A stretch of DNA of 9,654 bases, taken from the NCBI GenBank assembly GCA_041485845.1, contig JBGPKH010000333.1, positions 1 through 9,654 of the forward strand, written 5' to 3'. The notes under the pieces are model-generated. The model was not told where the DNA came from. It made no database searches and saw only the letters and a list, made by a program, of their open reading frames with translations. Positions 1 to 6,741 of this stretch are shown one piece after another. The translations under genes and the position numbers were made by a program. Every line of letters starts with the position of its first letter. Positions within the stretch are counted from its first letter, which is position 1. The stretch is from OMOG01 sp041485845 (GTDB taxonomy: Bacteria > Acidobacteriota > Terriglobia > Bryobacterales > Bryobacteraceae).

Positions 1-1922
1 CGGGGCGACGAACCGTAATTCGGCGCGCTTTGCCTGGGCTCAGGTGCGCTGTACCGGGGCGGCGAACCTGGCGAATTCTGCCGCGGCGAATTCCCCGGCT
101 CGCCGAAACGCTGCCAGCCGCTTCGATTGGCCGGTGCCTCGCTCGCTCCGGGCGGCCGTGTATTCTGGTACCGGTTCGGCCGGGAATCCCCATTAATTGG
201 ACCGCCGGGCGCTACCCTTCGGGGCTCTCCACCGCCGGGTGTCGAACCGCGGAGATTCCTCTCGTTGCGTGGCGCTACGGCTTGCGGCGTGGCGCCCTGA
301 CCGGTCGGCTCCCCGAACCGGCGCCATCCACCCGACGAACCATTCGGTGAATTCTGCGGTCCGCGCGGCGCCCGGTCCACCTGTTGGCCGCCGCGGAGAC
401 CGTTCTGCGAAGCGCTGTCACGACCGGCGGCCGGCTGGTTGTCGAAACCGCGATTCCCCGGCTGTTGGCCACCGCGGACGCCGTTCTGGGAAGCGTTATC
501 GCGATTCCCCGGCTCAAAGGCACGCTGCTGCTGCGCAAACGGAACACGCTGCGCCGGGTTGGGCTGCTGGTTCCTGAAGAATCGGGCGTTATCGTTGCTC
601 CGGGGCACGTTGGAAACGGTACGGTTCGAGAAGTGTAAGTTCGCGTTGGTCGGTGCGATGGGCACCTGCCCGCGGATCAAGCCCGCTTCCCGCACCTGGT
701 TGCCCGAGAACCGCCCTATGTTATTGAATCGGCCACTCCGAAAATCCCCCTCGCTCACCCCCGAAATCCCATTGCGAACCCCGGCGTTCCGGTAAATGTT
801 GTTGACATTTACGTTGGTGATGTTGCGCCCGAAGTCGTTCCGCCCATAGTAATTGCGTCCCCACCACGGGTGAAAGACCTCGTACGGCGCCAGCGGGACC
901 CAGCCGACGTGTCCGAACCCGAAACCTATGCCGCCACGGCGGCCGCCGAATCCAAAGAACCCGACCAGCGCGGGAGACCAGTAGTGCCGCGCACTACGGA
1001 GTCCGGGGTACCAGCACCACCCAAAGCCGGGCTGGTTGAACCACCGGCCATAGTGGTAAGGCGCCCAACCCCATGGATCGTAACTGACCCAGGTCCAACC
1101 ATACCAATCCTCCCAAACCCAGCGGCCAGACTGGTACGGCGCCCAATCCGACCCGACCGAGGTAGGCCGCCACACATTCCCGTAAGGCTGGACGTTGCTC
1201 CAGGTACCGTAATTGTCCAGATCCTCGGCGCCGTAAACACCCGGTCCCACATATTGGTAGCTGTTGGACTGCAACAGACCGCGATCGCGGTTCTCATTCC
1301 AGCGGTCCCACTCATCGGACGGAATGGCATTAACGATCTGAAACTCGGGATCCGCCGCGGTGCCCCGCGCCATCATCATCTGGCCGGCTGTGACCCACTG
1401 CGAGCCGCGCGGCGTGAAAACCTCGACCTCACCGGCCCGGGACATCACTTCGGTCTCTCCCGCCGCATTCACGCTGATGCGATAAGATCCCTGCTTTGAA
1501 GGCCGTATGGAAATATTCGGAGTATCTACTTCAACATTGGCTTCGGAAGGCCTAAGAACCCGGAAGGTTACCGTTCCGCGAGCGACTTCCATCTGGTACC
1601 GCCCGGCCTCCAGTTGCGTGAGCCGTACTTCGGCATCGCCGCCGATGCGCAGGATATTGGCCGCGTCGAACTGCACTTCGGCGCGCGAATTGGGAGCCGT
1701 CGAAATCCGATCGTCGGAGAGCAGCGGCGCGTTGATAACCCCCGCCACCCAATCGCCCGAATCACCGCGGCGTACGGAAACGTCGCCATTGATGAGGCTG
1801 ATGCGGGCCACCCCACGCTGCATGTCGTCGGGATCCTGTGCGTGCGCCGGCGTGAACAAGCCAGCTCCCAGGAACACGACACCCAAAAGGGCTCGATACC
1901 GGAAATATGGCAAGCGTTGCAT
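1..1922 (-). CDS. Secreted FecR-domain protein with Trp-rich DUF6600-like region (3' end outside window)
   Basis: The frame is open from the ATG at 1922-1920 to the left edge: 640 complete codons and no stop, so the C-terminus is missing. The start is supported by GGGAG (1930-1934), 7 nt upstream. Residues 1-28 form a signal peptide: basic start, hydrophobic LLGVVFLGAGL, cleavage after AHA28. Residues about 38-160 resemble a FecR domain (VARISLINGDVSVRRGD, then an LRIGGDAEVRL strand pattern), a beta-rich fold found in periplasmic and surface proteins. Residues about 240-360 are rich in Trp, Tyr and Gly, with PWGWAPYHYGRW, GWCWYPG and WVPLAPYE, the pattern I associate with DUF6600 proteins common in Acidobacteriota. 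From about residue 365 the chain is Asn/Gln/Arg/Gly/Pro-rich, low in hydrophobic residues and probably disordered. It is separated by 127 bp from the glycosyltransferase gene upstream and may have its own promoter, though I found no clear -35/-10 pair. The family assignment is good; its molecular role is unknown, with envelope or surface binding the likeliest guess. Confidence 0.85.
   Translation of the reverse strand, partial: MQRLPYFRYRALLGVVFLGAGLFTPAHAQDPDDMQRGVARISLINGDVSVRRGDSGDWVAGVINAPLLSDDRISTAPNSRAEVQFDAANILRIGGDAEVRLTQLEAGRYQMEVARGTVTFRVLRPSEANVEVDTPNISIRPSKQGSYRISVNAAGETEVMSRAGEVEVFTPRGSQWVTAGQMMMARGTAADPEFQIVNAIPSDEWDRWNENRDRGLLQSNSYQYVGPGVYGAEDLDNYGTWSNVQPYGNVWRPTSVGSDWAPYQSGRWVWEDWYGWTWVSYDPWGWAPYHYGRWFNQPGFGWCWYPGLRSARHYWSPALVGFFGFGGRRGGIGFGFGHVGWVPLAPYEVFHPWWGRNYYGRNDFGRNITNVNVNNIYRNAGVRNGISGVSEGDFRSGRFNNIGRFSGNQVREAGLIRGQVPIAPTNANLHFSNRTVSNVPRSNDNARFFRNQQPNPAQRVPFAQQQRAFEPGNRDNASQNGVRGGQQPGNRGFDNQPAAGRDSASQNGLRGGQQVDRAPRGPQNSPNGSSGGWRRFGEPTGQGATPQAVAPRNERNLRGSTPGGGEPRRVAPGGPINGDSRPNRYQNTRPPGASEAPANRSGWQRFGEPGNSPRQNSPGSPPRYSAPEPRQSAPNYGSSP
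96..329 (-). repeat. Paired GW[RQ]RFGEP motifs in the tail of the FecR/DUF6600 protein
   Basis: GWRRFGEP (329-306, residues 532-539) and GWQRFGEP (119-96, residues 602-609) recur 210 nt apart in the otherwise unconserved Pro/Arg/Asn-rich tail. The Trp and Phe stand out against a background poor in aromatic residues, so these may be short linear binding motifs. Further copies could lie beyond the left edge. Confidence 0.65.
381..503 (-). repeat. Two 14-codon repeats in the tail of the FecR/DUF6600 protein
   Basis: Copies at 503-462 (residues 474-487, RDNASQNGVRGGQQ) and 422-381 (residues 501-514, RDSASQNGLRGGQQ) are separated by a period of 81 nt (27 codons). They differ at 7 of 42 bases; five changes are synonymous and two replace residues (N to S, V to L). 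This is an intragenic duplication in a disordered tail. Confidence 0.85.
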
Positions 1923-2049
1923 GGCTGATCTCCCAAACTACGCCACTGTCTATGCACGGGTCTGGCCAAATGCTATCCTTCTCTGAATCAGTGAATTAGA
2001 AAGACTGCACAAGCCCGCCGGTGGCTGAAAAGCACCACTCTGGCCGGGA

Positions 2050-3168
2050 TCAATCACGGCTCTTGCGGGCCAGCAGCAATCCGGAGTCGCGATACAGGAC
2101 CTCCAGGCGGCGTTCGACGGCCAGCCCGGAATCATTCGCGGTGAGCACATAGTAGTCGAATTCGCCGGTCACCGGCTGGCGCCGCAGCGGTTTCCAATTG
2201 GCCAAACGGTAGCGCGCCTGGTAGAAGCTCAAGATCGGTTCCAGCTCCCGGCTGGCGCCGATTTCCACCGGCCTGCCGGCGGCATCCCGCCGCAGGATCC
2301 CGACCAGCGACCGAGCGCCGGCATCTTGCGGCCATTGGCCGTAAAACCCGATGCGGAACTGCGACAGGTAATACCCCGCGAGCAACGCGGCGATCCCCAG
2401 CGCCCCCATCGAGACGGGCTTCCAGTTGACCTTGCGGACCAGGGCCAACGCCGCCAGGGTTGCCGGCGGCACGAGGTAAAGAGACCGGCCGGCGGCCCCA
2501 TCCGTCAGGTTGGCGGGCTGCGCGTGGCTCAACGGGATCACCAGCAAAATGAAGCCGGTAACCACTGCCGGTATAGCGAACCGTTCCACCACGGCCATCG
2601 AGGCGCGCCGTGCCGCCACAAACGCGATTCCCAGCGCGGCCGCCGGCCACAGGAACGCGAGGTTGGCCGCCGGTGAAAGCCCCAGACACACCCCGGCGAG
2701 GTTCAGGTTTCGACCTTCGAGCGTCAACTCCAGGGCCCACATCCAGAACGCCAGCGCCATGCCGTAACCTCGTGCCGCGGAGAGATAGTCCAGAATCAGC
2801 GGATGGAGGGACAGCAAAGCGACTCCCGCCAGGAACAGCGGACCCGTACCCAACAATCGCCGCGACAGGCGGTACACCGCCCACAGGTACAGCGCGCCGC
2901 CCAGCAAACTGGGTAAACGGAACGAGAATTCCGAAAGGCGAAACAGACCCACGGTCCTCTTAATGAGCAACGTATTCAGCACGTGGTTGTTGGGATCGTA
3001 GGGCTGGGGTAGCACATCGCGCAGCGGCGGCCGGACCCAGCGGTCGAAGGTGACCGCCTCGTCACGGGTGATGGACTGCGTCGCGGCGCGATACACGTTC
3101 ACGGCAAAAAGCGCCAGGAGCAGGACGCGGCCGACGCGGCTAATCCACACGGTAGAGGACCGTTCCAT
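2050..3168 (-). CDS. GT-C-type membrane glycosyltransferase (family 39/ArnT-like), 372 aa
   Basis: A polytopic membrane protein with about eight or more hydrophobic segments (for example VLLLALFAVNVY and LFLAGVALLSLHPLIL). In the first external loop it has SITRDEAVTFDRW; the D36-E37 pair sits where GT-C enzymes of the PMT/ArnT type keep their catalytic or metal-binding acidic residues. Other family-like features are PNNHVLNTLL (about 59-68), FSFRLPSLLGGAL (about 82-94) and SAARGYGMAL (about 130-139). By family, it would transfer a sugar from a polyprenyl-phosphate donor to an acceptor on the outer face of the inner membrane; donor and acceptor are unknown. It is shorter than typical PMT-family enzymes. 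Start choice: the ATG at 3168 has GGAGG only 3 nt upstream; a TTG at 3180 in the same frame adds four residues and has a G-rich stretch about 9 nt upstream. Either start overlaps the 3' end of the previous gene (29 or 41 nt), which indicates translational coupling. It is the last gene of the three-gene operon. Confidence 0.82.
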   Translation of the reverse strand: MERSSTVWISRVGRVLLLALFAVNVYRAATQSITRDEAVTFDRWVRPPLRDVLPQPYDPNNHVLNTLLIKRTVGLFRLSEFSFRLPSLLGGALYLWAVYRLSRRLLGTGPLFLAGVALLSLHPLILDYLSAARGYGMALAFWMWALELTLEGRNLNLAGVCLGLSPAANLAFLWPAAALGIAFVAARRASMAVVERFAIPAVVTGFILLVIPLSHAQPANLTDGAAGRSLYLVPPATLAALALVRKVNWKPVSMGALGIAALLAGYYLSQFRIGFYGQWPQDAGARSLVGILRRDAAGRPVEIGASRELEPILSFYQARYRLANWKPLRRQPVTGEFDYYVLTANDSGLAVERRLEVLYRDSGLLLARKSRD

Positions 3169-5308
3169 TCGCCTCCGCAAGCCGGGTAATCCCCCATTGG
3201 CTGGTATTCTGCTTCATATCCGCGCCGGTGGAATCGGAGTCGTTGATCAGAAGGTATCGAATTCCCCGCCCTTTCAACTCCCGCGTCGCCGCCATCCGGA
3301 GATCTGTCGACGGCTCCATCCGCGTCACTTCCGGACCACGACCCAGCGGCATCCACCGTCCGCCGGTCGAAATCTCAACTGTTACCTGAGCGGCGTCCAC
3401 GGGACCTTCGAGAACTACTTCATCAATCCGCTCCTCCCGTCCGAAATCCACCTGGAGCCGCGAGCCTGGCGACATCGGCTGCCAGCTCGACCAGCGCGTG
3501 ACGGCGCTGCCGTCGAACGCGAGATATGCCTCCCACCGGTTGGGCCACGCGGTGAAATGCCACGAAGGGGACCCCTGCACTTCCCTGCCCTGCGACAAAA
3601 GCCGCATTTCCGCAATGCTCCAGTAGGCTTCCGCGGATGCCTGTTCCACGACCCGGATGCCGCGGGTGTTTTGCGCCTCGAACCGGAACCGCCGGCGCAC
3701 CAACGGTGGGTAATAGATCGGAGTCAGCAGGATTTCGTTCGCCAGATTTCCCAGGGTCGACTCGTACGACACCATGATCGGTTGCTCGATGTAGGCTTCC
3801 GGGCGCGTGGTGAACGAGAAGATCTTTTCCGCCGGCGCGACTTCGCGCTCGATCGGCTCCCTTAACCAGTAGTCGGGAATGTGCTCCCGCAGGAATTGAC
3901 TCTCCGGCTCCAGGCGCAGTGCGGCACGCACAGGGATGTGACGGATCCGCCACGAGACCGGGTCGCAATACAAGGCGAGGACGGGGGGCCAGCAGACCAG
4001 CGCCTCAAACATTGCCAGAGCCGGCAGGATGCCCCAGGAGTTGGCCAGCGCGATTCCCATCGCCAGCGAAAGAAAAGGAATGGCGGGAAGCAGAAATCGC
4101 GCGGCGGTGTTGAAATAGGCGGGAATGGCAAAGACCAGAGCGGCCGCCAGCAGTCGTCTGCCGTGGGGACTCCGCAGGGCCAACAACGCCAACGGAGCCA
4201 GGAGGAAGACCGGGCCCACCATGCCGGGGATCAGGCTCCCGTGCAGGGTGAGTTGCAGCGGGACTTCCCAGAAATGGTGGATTCCCTCGTAGCGGCCGAG
4301 GTCGCCGAGCGATTGTTCCACTCCCGGATGAACGTAGGGGTTGGGGAACCACCGATTCATAAACGGCGCAAATGGGTTGCCCACCCAGATCCAGTTGCGG
4401 ATGGTCCATGGGGCAATCATGAGGACGGCGGAAAGCGGTAACAGGAGGAGTCTCCGGTCCCGTATTCGGCGATAGACGCAGGATATCGCGAAGGGCAGTG
4501 CGAGGAAGGCAGTATACTTGAGCGCATACGCAAACCCAGATAGTAAACCAACCAAGATCAGTAGCTTGCTGTCATTTGTCTCGTCCCATACTTGAAGCGA
4601 GTAGAATACTGCAAAAAGAACAGTTGCAACGGCCAGATCGTTATAAGCGGAACTGCCGGCCAGACCCGCGACGGGGCAGGTATAGGCGAGGACCGCGGCG
4701 AATCCGGCGGCGCGGGGGAATGCGAAGCGCCGGCCATAACAAACCATGAGGAGCGGAAGTGCCGTCAAAAAGGCAAAGTGGACCAGGGCAGCCGCGGAAT
4801 GGCCGCCGAACGAGAAGGCTACCAGGAACAGCATCTCGGCGCCTTGGGAAAAGTAGGAGCGCAAGCTGTGGTAGTCCCAGACAAACCCGTGATGCCGCCA
4901 GTAGCGCGCCACGTTCCCGAGATGATAGCCGGAGCCATCGGCGCTGACTTCCGGCGCCAGGGCGTTGAAGAAGTACGCGAGAAAAAAGGCCGTAAGAATC
5001 AGGGAAAAAAGGCCTGCCCAGACCGGCGGCATTGACGGTAGCGGCATCCGCCGCGGTTTGCCGCGGGCATCCCAAGCCGCCCAGAGGATCACCGCCAGGC
5101 CACCCGAGAGAAACACGGGCCCAGTCGCCTGATGCACCAGGCATAACAGAAAGGTCGCCAGGCTCAAGCACGCCGAGCCGCCGACGAAGGCGAAGAGCAC
5201 GGCTTCAAGTCGATGCAACGTCACCCGCAGACGCCGCAACAACAGGCTGCCCATGGCGATCGAAATCGCCACGGTAAAGGCCGCACCGAAGAGAATGGGC
5301 AAAACCAT
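3140..5308 (-). CDS. Large GT-C-like membrane glycosyltransferase with C-terminal discoidin-like domain, 722 aa
   Basis: Residues 1 to about 450 are polytopic membrane protein with about ten or more hydrophobic segments. Features matching GT-C sugar transferases are an acidic loop with ADGSGYHLGNVARYW (123-137; D124 and the YH pair are the likely active-site region), SAYNDLAV (220-227), APWTIRNWIWVGNPFAPF (299-316) and ARFLLPAIPFL (403-413). Residues about 455-722 are soluble. Within them, about 565-650 resemble an F5/8 type C (discoidin) beta-sandwich: EAYLAFDGSAVTRWSSW, then LQVDFG and a strand ending VTVEIS. Such modules commonly bind carbohydrate. The last residues (GITRLAEANGTVLYRVD) resemble the ends of other membrane glycosyltransferases with periplasmic tails. 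The gene starts 14 bp after the stop of the methyltransferase gene and has no clear Shine-Dalgarno sequence at its ATG, so coupling to the upstream gene is likely. The inferred role is sugar transfer to an exported glycan or glycoprotein, with the tail holding the acceptor. The substrate is not deducible. Confidence 0.82.
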   Translation of the reverse strand: MVLPILFGAAFTVAISIAMGSLLLRRLRVTLHRLEAVLFAFVGGSACLSLATFLLCLVHQATGPVFLSGGLAVILWAAWDARGKPRRMPLPSMPPVWAGLFSLILTAFFLAYFFNALAPEVSADGSGYHLGNVARYWRHHGFVWDYHSLRSYFSQGAEMLFLVAFSFGGHSAAALVHFAFLTALPLLMVCYGRRFAFPRAAGFAAVLAYTCPVAGLAGSSAYNDLAVATVLFAVFYSLQVWDETNDSKLLILVGLLSGFAYALKYTAFLALPFAISCVYRRIRDRRLLLLPLSAVLMIAPWTIRNWIWVGNPFAPFMNRWFPNPYVHPGVEQSLGDLGRYEGIHHFWEVPLQLTLHGSLIPGMVGPVFLLAPLALLALRSPHGRRLLAAALVFAIPAYFNTAARFLLPAIPFLSLAMGIALANSWGILPALAMFEALVCWPPVLALYCDPVSWRIRHIPVRAALRLEPESQFLREHIPDYWLREPIEREVAPAEKIFSFTTRPEAYIEQPIMVSYESTLGNLANEILLTPIYYPPLVRRRFRFEAQNTRGIRVVEQASAEAYWSIAEMRLLSQGREVQGSPSWHFTAWPNRWEAYLAFDGSAVTRWSSWQPMSPGSRLQVDFGREERIDEVVLEGPVDAAQVTVEISTGGRWMPLGRGPEVTRMEPSTDLRMAATRELKGRGIRYLLINDSDSTGADMKQNTSQWGITRLAEANGTVLYRVD

Positions 5309-5322
5309 CAGAGCCGCGACCG

Positions 5323-6597
5323 TCAGGGAGCGATCTTCTTCCGCCTCAAGAATCCCCCGGGGTAGGAGGTCATCACCATGGCCTCCCGGCTGAAATCCTG
5401 CTCGAATTCCTTACTGCCGCCTTCGGCCAGGAATTGGCGGACCGCGGCCATCGGCCCCGGACCTTGTTCCGGATGCGTCGGCACGCCGTCCAGGTGCGTG
5501 TCCTCCACCGCCAGGTAACTGCCCGGGCTGACCAGGGGAGCGTACATCCGCAGCTCGTTCAGCACGTGATGCATGGAGTGGTCCGAGTCCAAATTGACGA
5601 TCGTTCGAAAACCGCTGACCTCATGGCTCATCTTCTTTACAATCAAGGGATCGGTCGAGCTGCCGAGAAAGAACTTCACATATTTTTTCCACAGTGGATG
5701 GGAGGCGGCGCCCGGTTGCGTCAGGTCCTGAATGTCCACGGTTAGAACACGGGCGTTTTCGCGCCCCATCCCGTTCAAGGTGTGCGCCCAATACAGCGCC
5801 GAGCCGCCATACCAGGTTCCGGTCTCGATCACGTAGTCCGGCTGCACTTCATACGCGATCTGCTGCAGCATCCAAAGGTCCAGGGGATTCTTAATGATGC
5901 GCACGTTCTGAAACCGGAGGCTCTCCCAGATGGGCAGGTCATGGAACAACTTCATCAGCTCGCGCTGCTTTTCGAGCGGGATTTGCTGGTCGCGCTGCTG
6001 TAAGACGATTTCATATGCCTTGCGCGATTCCGCCATCTGCGCGTCGCGGTATTCCGCGGTCTGTTCGTATTCCTTGAGCCCCACCGCGTAAGCGATCAGG
6101 CCCACCGTCCGTCCCTGGTCCGTGGCCGAGTGGTCCACGGCGAACTCCACCACGGCCGGATGCGTCTGGAGCGCTTTCGGAGGCACCTTGCAAGCAAACA
6201 CGGCGCGGCCCGATTTCCGATAAGTTTGCCGCCCCACCTCGACGCCGTTGACTTTCCCGGTCACGGTGACGGCGGTCGCCTTCCCCATCACCTCCTCCGG
6301 AACCACCAGGTCCATCTCCAGAAACGTGGCTTTGGACTCGGATGGCGGATCGAGCGAGAGCGCAAAGGACGGTTCGGTCCACTTCCACAGCAGCGGGCCC
6401 GCATAGATCCCGCGCAGCACCCTCGCCTGATAGTTCTCGTTGGCCATCACGACCTCGGACACGACGGGCGGCCGATTACGATGCCCACGGCAACTGCCGT
6501 CCGTCAAAAGCACGCAGGCAATGGCTACCGCCCCGCGGCGCGTGAGAGACAGTCGGTGCCTGTGCTTGGGGTGTGCCTGGAAACCGGCGGTTTTCAT
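5323..6597 (-). CDS. CmcI-like SAM-dependent methyltransferase with N-terminal beta-rich domain, 424 aa
   Basis: The C-terminal half (about 230-420) matches the CmcI/cephalosporin hydroxylase family of class I SAM methyltransferases. The motifs are NPLDLWMLQQIAYEVQPDYV, the SAM loop ETGTWYGGSA (258-267), VDIQ (287-290), NLDSDHSMHHVLNELR (335-350) and YLAVEDTHLDG (361-371). D339, E365 and D366 have the same 26-residue spacing as the Mg-binding D160/E186/D187 of characterised CmcI, so the metal site looks intact. Residues about 52-175 are a separate beta-rich domain (LRGIYAGPLLWKWTEPSFAL, then VTVTGKVNGVEVGRQTY), a type I recognise from bacterial surface-polysaccharide proteins but cannot name. 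Residues 176-235 are probably helical. The first 50 residues contain a basic stretch and a short hydrophobic run (GAVAIACVLL) ending in SC, which could be a weak signal or anchor. An alternative ATG at 6447 (M51), with GAGG 5 nt upstream, would give a cytoplasmic 374-residue enzyme. First gene of the glycan operon; it probably modifies a sugar. Confidence 0.85.
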   Translation of the reverse strand: MKTAGFQAHPKHRHRLSLTRRGAVAIACVLLTDGSCRGHRNRPPVVSEVVMANENYQARVLRGIYAGPLLWKWTEPSFALSLDPPSESKATFLEMDLVVPEEVMGKATAVTVTGKVNGVEVGRQTYRKSGRAVFACKVPPKALQTHPAVVEFAVDHSATDQGRTVGLIAYAVGLKEYEQTAEYRDAQMAESRKAYEIVLQQRDQQIPLEKQRELMKLFHDLPIWESLRFQNVRIIKNPLDLWMLQQIAYEVQPDYVIETGTWYGGSALYWAHTLNGMGRENARVLTVDIQDLTQPGAASHPLWKKYVKFFLGSSTDPLIVKKMSHEVSGFRTIVNLDSDHSMHHVLNELRMYAPLVSPGSYLAVEDTHLDGVPTHPEQGPGPMAAVRQFLAEGGSKEFEQDFSREAMVMTSYPGGFLRRKKIAP

Positions 6598-6610
6598 GGG
6601 GGTACAGCAC

Positions 6611-6616
6611 AGTATA
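6611..6616 (-). promoter_or_regulatory. Candidate -10 box before the methyltransferase operon
   Basis: TATACT on the minus strand matches the sigma-70 -10 consensus at five of six positions and lies 13 bases upstream of the ATG at 6597. A transcript starting 6-7 nt downstream would have a leader of only a few bases, making the mRNA nearly leaderless if the 6597 start is used. No -35 hexamer is present at 16-18 bp spacing; the nearest TTGGAC (6643-6648) is 26 bp away. It is therefore only a weak candidate. Confidence 0.25.
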
Positions 6617-6660
6617 ACCGAAGCGGCGCTTTACACTGCACCGTCCAAACGTATCCGCAC

Positions 6661-6711
6661 GTGTCCGCGGCATCCGGGCTCACCCGGCCAGGCGCTCCAA
6701 CGCCCGGACAC
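6661..6711 (-). other. Intergenic three-way-junction fold
   Basis: A 7-bp outer stem, GTGTCCG (6661-6667) pairing with CGGACAC (6705-6711), encloses two hairpins. One is CCGGG (6674-6678) with CCCGG (6683-6687) around a 4-nt loop; the other is GGCG (6691-6694) with CGCC (6701-6704) around a 6-nt loop. All pairs are Watson-Crick as read. The element lies between the peptidase stop and the methyltransferase gene and has no run of T after it on the minus strand, so it is not a classical terminator. It might be an mRNA-stabilising or regulatory structure, a REP-like element, or chance in GC-rich DNA. Confidence 0.4.
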
Positions 6712-6716
6712 ACGTA

Positions 6717-6738
6717 GGACAGGCCTCCCGGGCTGTCC
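6717..6738 (-). terminator. Short hairpin just after the M28 peptidase stop
   Basis: GGACAG (6717-6722) and CTGTCC (6733-6738) form a 6-bp stem with a 10-nt GC-rich loop, starting 3 nt after the TAG at 6744-6742. No T run follows, so intrinsic termination would be weak. It may instead protect the 3' end or act together with the adjacent three-way fold. Confidence 0.3.
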
Positions 6739-6741
6739 CCC

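Noticed and set aside
381..503. Short spaced repeats that might be a CRISPR array
   Set aside because: There are only two imperfect copies, in frame within a coding region and with wobble-position differences; there is no leader and no palindromic repeat.
870..1499. 209-codon open frame on the plus strand
   Set aside because: It lies antisense to the FecR/Trp-rich gene, which has a signal peptide, an RBS and domain motifs. The plus-strand protein is low-complexity Pro/Arg-rich.
1990..2049. Imperfect hairpin (GTGG...CCAC) after the smaller GT-C gene as a terminator
   Set aside because: The stem is only about six pairs with a bulge and has no T run after it on the minus strand, so it is too weak to call.
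2132..2884. 250-codon frame on the minus strand inside the smaller GT-C gene
   Set aside because: It is a shifted reading of the same strand, full of Gly/Arg/Pro with no membrane segments, while the other frame gives a coherent membrane protein.
3050..3865. 271-codon open frame on the plus strand
   Set aside because: It is antisense to the discoidin-like tail of the large GT-C protein and the start of the next gene. It is rich in Arg and Pro with no motif.
6643..6648. TTGGAC as the -35 partner of TATACT at 6611-6616
   Set aside because: The spacing is 26 bp, well outside the 16-18 bp expected for a sigma-70 promoter.
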